A stretch of DNA of 54,770 nt from Deferribacteraceae bacterium (GTDB taxonomy: Bacteria > Chrysiogenota > Deferribacteres > Deferribacterales > Deferrivibrionaceae): assembly GCA_020054865.1 (NCBI GenBank), contig JAIHAR010000011.1:1-54770 (forward strand). The letters are read 5' to 3'. The notes below the pieces were generated by a model. That model did not search any database. It saw only the letters and a list, made by a program, of their open reading frames with translations, and was not told where the DNA came from. A program made the translations under genes and the position numbers. Below are positions 43,801 to 54,300 of the stretch, piece by piece; positions within the stretch are counted from its first letter, which is position 1; the number at the start of each line of letters is the position of its first letter.

Positions 43801-43948
43801 AGGGGGAGAGATTGTTGTTATTGATTACAAGACAGGGGATAAAGATTCAAACCACGAGCTTCAAATGAAAAAGTATATGAGACTATTTGATAAGTGCAGA
43901 GGTATTATTTACTATGCTGAGACAGGGGAGTTAGTAGATGTCATTTAG
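40886..43948 (+). CDS. addA: AddA-type UvrD helicase with RecB-like nuclease domain
   Basis: A 1020-aa helicase-nuclease. SF1 motifs are visible: QASAGSGKTYRL (Walker A, residues about 9-20), VALTFTNKAAAEMKDR, LIDEFQDTS, VGDKKQAIYGWRGGD and MTIHKSKGLE. The C-terminal PD-(D/E)XK nuclease has RLDRV and VVIDYKTGD. With AddB it resects double-strand breaks for recombination. I chose the ATG at 40886 over a GTG two codons earlier because of its spacing to GATGAGG. Its 3' end overlaps addB by 11 bases. Confidence 0.85.
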   Translation: MLKPSLCTQASAGSGKTYRLASRYIHLLKLIFKGNIKDNFPEILNPDSIGSIVALTFTNKAAAEMKDRIILFLKKLADIYPDKDFDKNSFGIKENEAANLLVDIIKNYGDFNVTTLDSFMNKILKAFAIEKKIMPDYEVFFESDEIFELAFGDVVSNPDNFIQLLDFLIKLLDLGQSGVNPEKIIFDGLSKYKDIDIPENLLLFENLCEKLEFDNKNFAEIQSEIETNLLENFRYFQELFSEHADIFNKTNIKKFKKSDINEMIQQLGRYEEILTEGSLVSLYKGGGFLDEAKEKEFISRLTESVDLLKKYMLLKSSFETDVVAQQLKRLRDKEEEIKHISNIVDGQKVAKDVSEILSENDISYAFLKLGEKISHYLIDEFQDTSKEQFDAIFPLIENAVSEGGTLFIVGDKKQAIYGWRGGDYTIFDEALKSDSLRLEEEFTDTNYRSAKNIVNFNNFTFNTSNLLNANLLGIFEDDLGKDFKILMMDAIEGIYGASEQKYKNENDGYLEIILQNVADNDESEDFHRDEFVDTLKKVINDYKVPPSDIMILLRKKGDIDLVVSWMREYFEELPFVTEDSMRVSSNFEIKKLLFIANVMTMPENQDFDKIFSELKVDKETFDNIKSEIAFLSPYEIFCKIISADILNYNDNKVYFERFLEEVLKISDKHKTLEDVLEYFNKKKDITISLNENIEAVKIMTIHKSKGLESHTVIIPFYDWKLYDKGKLKDVYHAVNIEEFTGEPDYLLIKLTKTRDFLKDGRDKYFEKFKNEIVENLNLMYVANTRARENLFIIGQYKKDIQENRYGRQISASDLLHMILENSEYGSKSEKTCNERYIVGEMKKCSKIKYEEKPVEDDKVEINANFRGHLKIYEKETYLNFEKRERLKGELFHLGMSFLGKADFEKDLKSIINNAYFRAVNLMRYSDEDVKPLMMKAVLDLRKYFEDIDAFWNEKEFVDRYGNIMRLDRVIKKGGEIVVIDYKTGDKDSNHELQMKKYMRLFDKCRGIIYYAETGELVDVI

Positions 43949-46760
43949 ACTTTACAAGGTTGATTTGAGTATAAATTTTGTAAATTTTATATCTAAAAGG
44001 CTAAAGGGATTGGCGAAAAATTATGGCAAAGTTGTATTTATCTCTGCCAATAAAAGACCTATCAGATTTGTAGAAAAAAGTATTGATATTGATACTTCTT
44101 TAAAAACGGAATTTTATACAATAGAAGAGTTTGCAAGGACAGTGGTGACAAACTATTCTGATAATTTGCCTATTTTCCACACAAAAATTGAAAGGGAAAT
44201 ATATTTTCTCGATTTGATAAAAGGGGATGAAAATCTCAATAAAAGAATTGGGCTTGATGATGCAGGCCTTTTATCCTGGGCAAAGAGACTTTCAAGGCTA
44301 TTTGATGAAATAGACAGGCAGCTTTTGGAAGATAGAATAAAAAACTTTCAATATATAGAAGCACTACCTGAGGCCGTAACTATCCTTGAAAACCTAAAAG
44401 ACTTGTATGCTAAATATAGACGTGAAAATGAAAATATTACTTACGGCGGCGATATCTTCAGGCGGGCAGTAAAACTTACTTTTGATGAAAAATTTAGACA
44501 AGATTATAAAAATGCGATTTTTATATTTACCGGGTTAGTTTATCTATCTAACTCTGAGGTTGAAATAATAAAAAACATTGATGCCTTTGCTGATATAGAT
44601 TTTTATGTGCAGACAGATTTAATGGATAGAGAAAAAGGGGTTGAGAGGTTTGAGACGTTTAAAGTGGTAGATAATCTTAGTAAAAGGCTTGGTAAATCAG
44701 TCAAAAACCTTGATATAGAAGAGATAAAGCCTGACTCTTATACCCCTTCAAAAATTCATTTCTTTCAGTTTACTGATACTCATAATGAAGCAAAAAAGGC
44801 TGTAACACTAATTGAAGATAAATATAAATCTTTTAAAAATAAATATGACAGCAGTAATTTGGCAGTAATCCTTCCGGATTCAAAAACCCTTTTCCCGTTG
44901 CTATCTTATTTGGAAAATATAGACAATTTGAGCCTTAATATATCTTTGAGTATGCCATTAAAAAGCACGGAAGTGGGGGTATTTGTAGAAACACTTTTTA
45001 TGCTTTTGGTTGATATTAAAAGAAAGGAAAGCATAGGTGTAGCAAATTCTGCTGATTCCAAAACTCTATTGAGATTTTTAAATTCAAGCCTTCTATCCCT
45101 TTTTAAAGAGCAAATTATTAACGATATTAATTGGATTAAAAATGAAATTGTCAAAAGTGAGGCTTCTGTTTTTCAACTTGATTCAAATAGAGCTGTTTTT
45201 AAAAAACTTTTAGCCCCTTTTTTACAAACTAAAAATTTAATACAGTTAGAAGAAGCATTTAAAAATCTATTTGATAATCTTGATGAAAGCAAATTGAGGC
45301 AGGAGACGGCAAAATTAAGTTTTCAAATTTTGCAGTACTTTTATTTTGAGGTAATAAATAATTTCAGATTGATTGACAAAGACAGATTTGGAGATTTGCC
45401 ATTTTTTTATAAGCTGTTGAGTGAGATAATTAATGACATAATTATCCCATATGAGGGGCATCCGCTTCAGGGCATTCAGATAATGGGGATGCTTGAGGCG
45501 AGACTATTGACTTTTGAAAATATCGTAATTACTGACGTTAATGAAGGTGTACTGCCTTCAGGTGATAAAATTGACCCCCTTTTGCCTGAATCGGTGAAGA
45601 TAGAGCTTGGTCTTACCTCTTTTAAAGAAAAAGAGATGTTGATGAGATACAATTTTTTCAGGCTCATCTATTCTGCAAAAAATACCTATATCCTTTTTAA
45701 ATCAGGGGCAACAGGGAGTGATAAATTTATCCGTAGCAGGTTTGTAGAGCAGCTTTTGCTGATTAAAGAGAAAAATGAAAAAAGGGAGATTAAAATTGAT
45801 TCTGTGCCCTTTTCTATACCGAGATTGAATAAGATTGAAAATTACATACCAAAAGGGGAAGTAGAGTCAAAATTTATTGACAGTATAAAACATTTTTCAC
45901 CTTCTGCATTAAATAGTTATATGAAATGCCCTTATTCTTATTATTTAAAATATATCAAGGCTGTGCCTGATAGGGTAAGGTTTGACAGAGATTTTGAGGC
46001 AGATACCCTCGGCAGTATCGTTCATAAATATTTTGAGATACACTTTGGAAAAGTTTTAGGCAAAATCTTGGATGAAAAATTGCTTGATAATGTAGAGTAT
46101 AAAATTTTAGAAGATATAAAGAGGCTACCTGAATTTTTATATGAAGATAGGGACAATAGAATAAAAAACTTTTTAGGAAGGCTGACAGAGTTTCAAATTG
46201 AAGGGTTGAAGATTATATTGGAAAGAAGAGTAAAAGATTACTTTAAAAATATTAAAAGTGCTGGAGAAATATTTAAGATATTGGAGACAGAAAAGGATAT
46301 TGTCAATTTTGGTTTAAAATTAAAGGGGAGAATTGACAGGGTGGATGAGCTTAGGGATGGAAGGATAAGAGTGATTGATTACAAGACAGGCTCAGGGAAA
46401 AATACCCCTTATACAAGAAAAGTGGCAAAATTAATTGAAATGTTTGATGATATTAAAGATATATATGATGATAAAAACCTTACCCTTGTGAGAGACAGTC
46501 TTAACTCAGCACAGTTGCCATGCTATATTTTACTTGCAAGGGAATGTTACGAAAAAGATATTATTTCTGAAATTCATTATATCGGGAAGAAAGATAGGGA
46601 TTTTAGAGAAGTGCTGACAGATGAAAATATTGATGATTATAAAAAATTAATAGATTATATAATGAGCCATATGAAAATGACAGATAAGATTTATGCCCTG
46701 CCAAAAGAAGATATTTGTAAATTTTGTGAGTATGAGAGTTTTTGTAAATTTAGTGTATAG
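43938..46760 (+). CDS. addB: AddB-type nuclease subunit with probable 4Fe-4S site
   Basis: A 940-aa partner of AddA. The N-terminal region lacks a clear Walker A (KVVFISANKRPIRF), so its helicase fold is likely inactive. The C-terminus carries a PD-(D/E)XK nuclease (LKGRIDRVDE, RVIDYKTGSG). Four cysteines, one in MKCPYSYYLKYI before the nuclease and three in ICKFCEYESFCKF at the end, match the Fe-S staple of AddB. Both subunits thus carry a nuclease motif, the AddAB rather than RecBCD layout. Confidence 0.8.
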   Translation: MSFRLYKVDLSINFVNFISKRLKGLAKNYGKVVFISANKRPIRFVEKSIDIDTSLKTEFYTIEEFARTVVTNYSDNLPIFHTKIEREIYFLDLIKGDENLNKRIGLDDAGLLSWAKRLSRLFDEIDRQLLEDRIKNFQYIEALPEAVTILENLKDLYAKYRRENENITYGGDIFRRAVKLTFDEKFRQDYKNAIFIFTGLVYLSNSEVEIIKNIDAFADIDFYVQTDLMDREKGVERFETFKVVDNLSKRLGKSVKNLDIEEIKPDSYTPSKIHFFQFTDTHNEAKKAVTLIEDKYKSFKNKYDSSNLAVILPDSKTLFPLLSYLENIDNLSLNISLSMPLKSTEVGVFVETLFMLLVDIKRKESIGVANSADSKTLLRFLNSSLLSLFKEQIINDINWIKNEIVKSEASVFQLDSNRAVFKKLLAPFLQTKNLIQLEEAFKNLFDNLDESKLRQETAKLSFQILQYFYFEVINNFRLIDKDRFGDLPFFYKLLSEIINDIIIPYEGHPLQGIQIMGMLEARLLTFENIVITDVNEGVLPSGDKIDPLLPESVKIELGLTSFKEKEMLMRYNFFRLIYSAKNTYILFKSGATGSDKFIRSRFVEQLLLIKEKNEKREIKIDSVPFSIPRLNKIENYIPKGEVESKFIDSIKHFSPSALNSYMKCPYSYYLKYIKAVPDRVRFDRDFEADTLGSIVHKYFEIHFGKVLGKILDEKLLDNVEYKILEDIKRLPEFLYEDRDNRIKNFLGRLTEFQIEGLKIILERRVKDYFKNIKSAGEIFKILETEKDIVNFGLKLKGRIDRVDELRDGRIRVIDYKTGSGKNTPYTRKVAKLIEMFDDIKDIYDDKNLTLVRDSLNSAQLPCYILLARECYEKDIISEIHYIGKKDRDFREVLTDENIDDYKKLIDYIMSHMKMTDKIYALPKEDICKFCEYESFCKFSV

Positions 46761-46769
46761 GTGACAGTT

Positions 46770-47936
46770 ATGATTAATAATACTTTGATAAAAAAGATAT
46801 TTGAGGCAGCATACATTCAGCGGTGGAATGACCATTTAAGGCCGTCTATGGGGTTTACAGAGCTTGATAAACAGGCTCATAAGGTAATTATTGCGTATGT
46901 TATTGGCAAAATAGAAGAAGCTCTTGGTAACAATTTTAGTTGGTTAAAGCTGATTGAGGGCTCAGTTTTTGAAACATTGCAAAGGATAATTACTACTGAC
47001 ATTAAGCCGCCTATCTTTTATAAGCTAAAAAGTGTCCACGGAGAAAAATTTAATAGATGGATATATTCCGAAATAAAAGAAAAAAGCGGCATAGAAGATA
47101 ATCTTTTTTTTGAAAATCTTGATAAATATCTGTTTGATGAAAGATATTGCTTTTTTGAGAAGAAGATTTTAAAGGCTGCCCACTATTTGGCAACTTATTG
47201 GGAATTTAAAATAATTTATGATATGAACAAAAATTTATACGGTATAGAAAAGACAAGGGAAAATATCCTGTCAGAAATAGAAAATCACTATGACCTTGTT
47301 TCAGTGAAAGAGATAATGACAATCAGAGAGAATACAAGAAATTTTATCGACCTTGTAGGGCAATTAAGATTTCAACAAAGATGGGCACATACTCCGCGAA
47401 TGCCTGAAACAAGTGTGCTTGGACATATGTATATTGTTGCAGCACTTGGATATTTTGATAATTTTAATTTACAAATTTGTGATAGGCTAAAATACAATTA
47501 TTTTTTTGGTGGTATTTTTCATGACTTACCTGAAGTGATGACAAGAGACATTATCTCTCCCGTGAAAAGGGGGGTAGAGGGGCTTGATGAGCTTCTCAAG
47601 GAGATTGAAATTCAGCAGATAAAGGAAAATGTGTTGCCGCTATTGCCTAAGACACTCCACTTAGAGATAGAATATTTTGTAAAAGATGAATTTGAATGCA
47701 AATTTCAAGAAGGTGGAAAAACTAAATTTGTTGGCAAAGATGAGCTTTTTGAAAAATATAATGATGATAGTTTTAATCCGGTAGACGGCAAAAAGATAAA
47801 GGAATACGATATAATCGCCGCATATTTTGAAGCCCTTATCTCCATTGAAAATGGCATTAAACCTATCACCCTTCTGCAAGCAAAGGAAAATATGGAGAAA
47901 AAATACAAATTTTTAAATATTTTTATCAATGAGTAA
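46770..47936 (+). CDS. HD-domain protein with YfbR-like core
   Basis: A 388-aa protein. The C-terminal half holds the HD core: ETSVLGHMYIVAALG, FFGGIFHDLPEVMTRDIISPVKRGV, in the pattern of YfbR-type 5'-deoxynucleotidases. The N-terminal about 190 residues are helical and also hold conserved-looking His residues (ELDKQAHK, KAAHYLATYW), perhaps a second degenerate HD unit. The ATG at 46770 is chosen over a GTG nine bases earlier, with TAGGTG upstream. It directly follows addB, suggesting a link to nucleotide or DNA metabolism; the substrate is unknown. Confidence 0.7.
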   Translation: MINNTLIKKIFEAAYIQRWNDHLRPSMGFTELDKQAHKVIIAYVIGKIEEALGNNFSWLKLIEGSVFETLQRIITTDIKPPIFYKLKSVHGEKFNRWIYSEIKEKSGIEDNLFFENLDKYLFDERYCFFEKKILKAAHYLATYWEFKIIYDMNKNLYGIEKTRENILSEIENHYDLVSVKEIMTIRENTRNFIDLVGQLRFQQRWAHTPRMPETSVLGHMYIVAALGYFDNFNLQICDRLKYNYFFGGIFHDLPEVMTRDIISPVKRGVEGLDELLKEIEIQQIKENVLPLLPKTLHLEIEYFVKDEFECKFQEGGKTKFVGKDELFEKYNDDSFNPVDGKKIKEYDIIAAYFEALISIENGIKPITLLQAKENMEKKYKFLNIFINE

Positions 47937-48004
47937 CATTTTATTATTAATTTACAGCCAGTAAAAATACGCTAACAGTATCCGCAGATGTAAGCAGAAT
48001 ATAA
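47937..48004. other. Short convergent intergenic gap
   Basis: The gap between the convergent HD-protein and LPP20/DUF4384 genes is AT-rich with no strong GC stem and T-run, so no intrinsic terminator is called. Confidence 0.3.
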
Positions 48005-49405
48005 TTATTCAAAAGTGGTAAAGCTAAATATCGCCTCACTGGTTTCGATATTCTTACTTACGTTTTTAAAGCTCAGCCCCCTTGTTTTGCCCACATTAAC
48101 GATAGGTTCATTTTCAAGAACACAATACCCATCCTTGTTTGTATGGCAAGAAGGAATGTTTAATTCGCATTTTCCGTCATTACCCAATGTTGTCGCAAAA
48201 AGCTGCAATACTTCTCTGCCGTAGGGTGGGGCAATTTCTATATTTTCCGCAACTACGTAATTCGTATTGACAAGTTCGCCGGCTATCTTACCTTTAAATT
48301 CATCTCCATAAACACCTATAGGCAACAGGTAGCTGAATTTTTCATTTTTGTTGAATACGTGTCCTACAATATAATAGCAAATGGGTTGATTTGTATTTAT
48401 AACAAGGTCGACTTTGTCTCCTGCATTCAGGTCAATACCTTCGCCTGTACCATACCCCTTAAACCCAATTTTTACCTTAAGGTTTGACCTTGTAACATTT
48501 CCGGTAAGTAGAGCGTAATCAAAATTTTGATATTGTGGCTGAAATTGTGCATTAATTATTTTTGAATCAAATATTAGGGAATAATTTTTTATGCTATTAT
48601 AATTTTTATTATAAAGATTCATGTTTAGCAATATCTTATTATTTATAACCTCGTAATTGCCCCTTAAAATAAATTCAGCATTTTCAGGGGTGCCGACCGA
48701 ATCTGTTTTCTGTGCGAGCATTGTTTTTAATAATTTTGAAAATTCTGTAATCTCCTCTGACATTTTTGGTTTTACAGGAAAAATGTAAATTTTATTGAAT
48801 GTCAGCTCTTTTGATATGATGTTGACTACAGTGTCAAGGGAGTCAGGGGTTTGCTGAATTTTAACAAGTTGGTCTTTGATTTCACTTTCGGTAATATCAA
48901 GTACAGGAAAATTAGAATGCCCGAGAATTATTGCAACGGTTTTGTATTTTTCAAGAAGCTTCAGGTTGCTTAATATTTTCAGCAAATAATCGTATTTTAA
49001 AGATGAGTTATTTGTTTGCTCCGCCATAGTTTTTAATTTATTGGTTTCTACTGTAAGTTTTTCTATTTCATTAATGTAAGCACTCAAACTGTTTTCAGAT
49101 GAAAGGATTGCAATCACCTTGTCCTCATCTTGATATTCAAACTTGATCCCCAACAGAGGGATTTCAGATGAAGTTTTGATAATACTTGTTGCTGCACTTG
49201 ACTTAATTTCATTATTTAGGACTTTTTGGACTCTTTCAAAGTCACTTTTGATGTTTACAGAAATTTGCGTGGCAAGATCAGCAAGGGCTTCTTTTTTGGC
49301 AATTTCCCTATCTTGCCCATAGCCTATTCCGAAAATCTCTTTATTCTCAGCCATTACATTTGTAAAGCTTATCAATAAAACAATTATGGCAAAGATTTTT
49401 TTCAT
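48005..49405 (-). CDS. Secreted LPP20/DUF4384-like protein
   Basis: A 466-aa exported protein with a signal peptide (residues 1-19, ending NVMA). The first mature segment (IFGIGYGQDREIAKKEALADLATQI) matches the LPP20/FlgO-type fold in which a repeated helix follows 'A..EAL.DLA'. The C-terminal third (GDKVDLVINTNQPICYYIVGHV, then FSYLLP) matches DUF4384, a beta domain often found with caspase-like proteins. No lipobox Cys. It ends the CHAT-gene operon, so a periplasmic or surface partner of that system is plausible. Confidence 0.72.
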   Translation of the reverse strand: MKKIFAIIVLLISFTNVMAENKEIFGIGYGQDREIAKKEALADLATQISVNIKSDFERVQKVLNNEIKSSAATSIIKTSSEIPLLGIKFEYQDEDKVIAILSSENSLSAYINEIEKLTVETNKLKTMAEQTNNSSLKYDYLLKILSNLKLLEKYKTVAIILGHSNFPVLDITESEIKDQLVKIQQTPDSLDTVVNIISKELTFNKIYIFPVKPKMSEEITEFSKLLKTMLAQKTDSVGTPENAEFILRGNYEVINNKILLNMNLYNKNYNSIKNYSLIFDSKIINAQFQPQYQNFDYALLTGNVTRSNLKVKIGFKGYGTGEGIDLNAGDKVDLVINTNQPICYYIVGHVFNKNEKFSYLLPIGVYGDEFKGKIAGELVNTNYVVAENIEIAPPYGREVLQLFATTLGNDGKCELNIPSCHTNKDGYCVLENEPIVNVGKTRGLSFKNVSKNIETSEAIFSFTTFE

Positions 49406-49429
49406 ACTTAATCCTCTTATAATGTTAGA

Positions 49430-51031
49430 TTACTCTATTCCACTTATTTTAAGCTCTTTAGGATATTCTATGTCAAATTTCAAGTTAAGTTTTCGGTTTG
49501 ATTTGGCAGGTATATTGACTTGCCAAATTATTATTCCGTCTTTTGAAATGGCTGCATCTTTATCAGTAGGTGTTTCCAAATGTGTTTTTATCTGTTCATT
49601 CAATGAGATAGGGTAGCTGTCTTTTACCTCGATTCCTACTTCTTTTGATTTGCCGTTTTGGATATCTATCTCATACTCAAAGAATATCTTTTCAGATTTT
49701 GAAACGATTCCTGAATATTCGGTAAATTTTTTAAGTCTTTTTCTTTCAACTTTTAAAGATTCGTCCACTCCCAAAGGGAGCTGAATCTGTTCGGCAGGAG
49801 CTTTTGTGCTCGACAAATTTTCAGTATTTAAAAATTTCCCGTCTACAGAAATGTTAACTTTGCCGGCAAAAAGCGGGAATTCAAATGGGTTGTTGAAGAG
49901 CCCTGTAAGAAATACATATGGTGACTTCTTAGGTATCGCGACATATTTTATTAGCTTTTCCTTTAAGTTGTTTTTTGTAATTTTTTTAGAAGCTATAAAT
50001 ACTTTATGAGGCTGATTATCTGAAGGCACAGTAACAGTATCTCTTAATATAAAGCTAAAAGATATGCCCTCTTCCTTAACAGCAGGTTCATTTGAGTCAA
50101 CACCAGCCAACTTATCCTCAATTTCTTCAGGTATCAAGGCTTTGGATGCCCTCATCTCCTTGTAAAAAACCGGTTGGGAAGGTTTGTAAATATCCACATA
50201 CCATGGAGATATATCAGAAAATTTGGCTGATACGGATTTGGCAGTGGAAATTTCCATAGTCACATTTTCCCAATTCTCTCCAGTGCTTTGCGTGATATTT
50301 GTATAGATATCAAAAGTTATTGAATCATTTGAAGTATCTACATCAGCATTGTAAAGAGGGCTCCAACCTGCACCGTTTACAAGATAGCTTAATTCTATTT
50401 TTGATTCCGCAGTTTTAAAACCTTTTACCGTGAGAATAATGTTTTTTGATTCCTTATTTTGACCTCCGATGTTTGAAAGCTCATTTTTTAGTTTGTCTTT
50501 TTCTTCATTGAGATTAGAGATTTCAGTTTCAATTTTAGCCAAATCTTTGTAGGATTTTTTCAGGCTGTTTTCCAAGAAGTTAGAGTAATTTTGTAGTTCG
50601 GCAGCAGTTAATTTTAAGCTTGCTGAAAAAGGGTTGGACTTGCCGATAATATCAATAAAATTTTCTGTAGCCTTTTTTTCATGTTCGAGCATTTTTATTT
50701 TGTTTTCTACCTCTTTTATTTGTTGCAAAAGCAGATTTATTTTTTCTTCATTTGCAGCTGAAGTATAGCTTTTTTCAACCTTTACATCTACTATTTTGCC
50801 AATATTTTTGTCGATAGAAGCCTGAATTGTATTATCTATGACGTTTGTAGTTAATCCTTTTATAATGAATAAGTTTTCCCCCTTTTCTACGTTTATCTCT
50901 CCGACTCTGTCAATCAGTGCCGAATCTTTAAATACCGTGACCTTTTCAATTTTTGTATTTGTTTCTGGGTAAGAATAGCCAAACCCACAAATAATAAAGA
51001 TGATGAGCAACGCAAGCAGAATTCTTTTCAT
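49430..51031 (-). CDS. Secreted DUF4139 (MuiA-like) protein
   Basis: A 533-aa protein with a signal peptide (residues 1-20). The N-terminal domain (TKIEKVTVFKDSALIDRVGE, about 25-90) and coiled coil (about 95-190) are followed by the DUF4139 region (ELSYLVNGAGWSPLYNADVD to the C-terminus). This architecture is typical of MuiA-family proteins; members affect surface properties in some bacteria but have no agreed mechanism. It lies between the membrane protein and the LPP20/DUF4384 gene on the same strand. Confidence 0.78.
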   Translation of the reverse strand: MKRILLALLIIFIICGFGYSYPETNTKIEKVTVFKDSALIDRVGEINVEKGENLFIIKGLTTNVIDNTIQASIDKNIGKIVDVKVEKSYTSAANEEKINLLLQQIKEVENKIKMLEHEKKATENFIDIIGKSNPFSASLKLTAAELQNYSNFLENSLKKSYKDLAKIETEISNLNEEKDKLKNELSNIGGQNKESKNIILTVKGFKTAESKIELSYLVNGAGWSPLYNADVDTSNDSITFDIYTNITQSTGENWENVTMEISTAKSVSAKFSDISPWYVDIYKPSQPVFYKEMRASKALIPEEIEDKLAGVDSNEPAVKEEGISFSFILRDTVTVPSDNQPHKVFIASKKITKNNLKEKLIKYVAIPKKSPYVFLTGLFNNPFEFPLFAGKVNISVDGKFLNTENLSSTKAPAEQIQLPLGVDESLKVERKRLKKFTEYSGIVSKSEKIFFEYEIDIQNGKSKEVGIEVKDSYPISLNEQIKTHLETPTDKDAAISKDGIIIWQVNIPAKSNRKLNLKFDIEYPKELKISGIE

Positions 51032-51042
51032 TACAGCCCCCT

Positions 51043-51390
51043 TTATTTTAACTTTTTATTTTTGCCTATCAGAAAATATGAAATTCCAAAAATAATAGAA
51101 ATCAGTCCAACTAAGAGCTCAAATTTAGAGTTTATTGGAAATATTTCTTTAACAGTAATACCAATAATGCCAATTATCACTGAAATTAATAAAATAATCA
51201 CCCATACCACTTTTTCACTTCCATTAAATTTTCCGCTTATTACATCTATAAATGCCAAAACAGACACTAAAATTCCTATACCCGCCGGTCCCGCATCAAC
51301 ACTTCCAAGTAGTACCCATAAAATTATAACAACTAAAGAAATACCTATTATTTTAAAATAAGTTCTGTTCTTATCGTTTGATATACTCAT
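51043..51390 (-). CDS. Four-helix membrane protein of unknown function
   Basis: A 115-aa protein with four hydrophobic segments (residues about 13-30, 33-52, 61-80 and 88-107). I use the ATG at 51390, which has GAGGGA 6 bases upstream and no clash with the CHAT stop; an upstream start would overlap it. No family recognised. Its place between the CHAT and DUF4139 genes makes it part of that operon. Confidence 0.6.
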   Translation of the reverse strand: MSISNDKNRTYFKIIGISLVVIILWVLLGSVDAGPAGIGILVSVLAFIDVISGKFNGSEKVVWVIILLISVIIGIIGITVKEIFPINSKFELLVGLISIIFGISYFLIGKNKKLK

Positions 51391-51392
51391 TT

Positions 51393-54300
51393 TTATCCCT
51401 CGCCGTGTAATATAAAGACAGCCCAATAAAATGGATTTTTATATTTAGATTTTATATAGTTTTTTGCAAGTTTTACTGACTCGGTTTTACTCTTGCCAGA
51501 TTTAAGGTTAGTATAAAGTTCTTCCATATATTCCACTGCTGGCTCAGAGGCTACTTCCCAAAGGCTAACCAAAACCGAATTTGCTCCAGCTTGCTGAAAT
51601 GCTCTTGCAAAATTGGCGACACCTTCCCCCTCTATCTCTTTTCCTACTCCTGTGACGCAAGCTGATAATACCACAAGGTCTGCATTGATTTTCATCTTTG
51701 AAACTTCGCTCAGTGTTAAAAAACCATCATCATTTTTATTTTCCACTTGACCAAGCAGTATAAATGGCTCTTTTATCCCTTGAATCATTCCAGGCAGTGA
51801 TGCATGGGTTGCAAAATGAAGGTATTTATAATCCTCTGGTCTTATTAATTTAAAATTGGTTTCATTTGCTTCCACCCCAAAAAGAATGTCCGGTGGCTCT
51901 GGCTTAGTCCCCATTATTTTCGCGATCTTTTTTATTTCAGTTTCGGTTTCAGGTAAAAGGGGAAATTCTATCTTATTATTTTCACTTTTTGTCGTTGCTC
52001 CCCATTTTACATTTATTGCAAGTGCTCTAAATGCATATTTACTTTTATCGTTTAATGTGTAGTTTGTTAAAGTCTTTCCCTCTTTCCATGCTATATATCT
52101 TTGATCGTCAGCAGTAAAAACAGGGTTGCCGATAGCAAAAAGTAATTTTTTGGGATTTTTCTTTTGAAACATTCTATTTAATGCAAGTATTGTGGCAGAT
52201 TGGTAATAAGATATATTGTACCTGTCATTTACAAATATAGACGTTTCTATATTATTTCCTTTTTGAATAATTAATGATTCAAATGGCAAAACACCAAGTA
52301 TCCCATCAGGTACTATAATTACTTTTGTATTTTCATCTACATTTTCCAAAGCTTCGGAAAGTAGTAATTTGTAGAGATTTTGTGCAGCTTCAATAGAAAA
52401 CATTTCCGGCTTTTTAAGTGTCATTGGCGAAAGAAATGCTTTTATGTCTTCTTCAAGTTGTTTTTTACTTACAGGTAGTTTTATGATTTTTTTTATCCCA
52501 CCTTTGGCAACAAGAAACAGATATGTAGCATCATTTGTTACAGAGTATTCCAATAATAACTCATTCTCTTTTAAAGGGAGTTTTTCTGCAGTTACAGGTA
52601 AAGGGTAATTGATTGCAGCATATCGGGGATATCTTTCTCTTAAAATTGCTATTAAACTATCAAGTTCTTTTTTCAATCCTTCTTTTTTTGCTATGAGTTC
52701 TTTTGTCTTTTGTTCACCAGATTTATAAGAATTTATAAGCTCTGTTTCAATTGAAGAAAGGTTATTCAAAATTTTATTTTCTGTAGTTCTTAGATTAGAT
52801 GGGATTTCCGACATATCATTATTTTTATTTGATGTAGACATTGCTTCAAGCAATGTCCTTGCTTTTGTCATTTCAGAAAAGTAAAATGCTGCTGCTTCGG
52901 GTGAATTGCCAAACTGTAAAAAATCATATGCACTTCTTCTTGTCCTGAGTAGCTCTGAGTATGCTTGGGACTGCGATGTTACATTTTTTACACCGGGGAC
53001 AAGATATTCGCTGTTTTTGTGCATTTCATAAAATACTGCTATAATCTCTCGATAAGGTCTTAATCTGTTGTAATAATTTCCCCCGGCAAAAAATTGCTCT
53101 TTGCTGTTTATCAAGTGTCTGTTGTCTTCAATCGAATTAATAGCAGTCATAAAATTTATGGCGGCTTCTTGCAAAAGCCCTTTTTCTTTCAATATTAATC
53201 CCTTTTGTGTATAATATTCCATATGTCTGGTGGGGGTGTCTTTCCATGTAGGCGGAATTTCATTTAATATTGCTAAAGCTCTATCTAATTCTCCGGTTAG
53301 AATATATGTTTCGACAAGGCCTGAGTTTATTAATCTGTTTGGTTTTATTTTACTTTCAAGATTTTTTCTTTCACTAAATACTTTTTCGGCTTCTCTATAT
53401 TTTTTTTGTTTTAGCAATACTGCACCTATATTATTTAACCTTGTTCCAATTAAGTGAGGATTATTGAGCTTTTTATCAATATCAAGAGCTTGTTTAAGGT
53501 ATTCAAGCGCCTTTTCATAATTTCCAATTTTGAAATATGCCATCCCTATATTGTTTAAGAGGTAAGTTAATGAGTAAGGCCTGTCGAGCTTATTTTCAAT
53601 TTCAAATGCTTTGTTGTAATACTGAAATGCATTATCGATATTGCCGAGACTGCTTTCTATGTGGCCTAAGTTATTTAGAATAGTTGCTTTAGTGGGGTTA
53701 TCGTTTTGTTTATTAGCAAGTTCGAGAGATTCAAGATACAGGGTTTTTGCGTTTTCGTATCTGTTAAGATCCATGTATAATGTGCCAAAGCTGTTAAGGC
53801 TTATCCCCAATTCTTTTGAGATGTGATTTTTCCTTTGAATATTTATTGCTTCTTCGTAGTATTTCATGGCATTTTCATAATTGTAGATGTCTGCGTAGGC
53901 ATCCGCTAATTGTCTTGTAACAATTGAAATAGCTTCAGGGTCGTTTACTTTTTCAGCAACTTTTAAAGATTCCTTGAAATAAGATATTGCTTTTTCAAGC
54001 TGGCCCATTTTTGAATATGTTATTCCCAATTGATTTAGGTTGGCCCCGATGGAAAATTCATCGCCGAGTTCCTTGTATAATATGTTGGATTTATTAAAAG
54101 AATCTATTGCCGATTCAAATTTACCTAACATTCTTTCTGTTTTTCCGAGTTCGTGTAGTGTGATTGACAGACTGCTCTTATCATTGTCTTTTTCGTATAT
54201 TTTTTTACAATAGTTAAGGTATTCGTAAGCTTTTGGTATATTTATGCCAAGGCGATTGTAAATAGAAGCAGTGAGAAAATATCCTGTTGCAATCCAGCCC

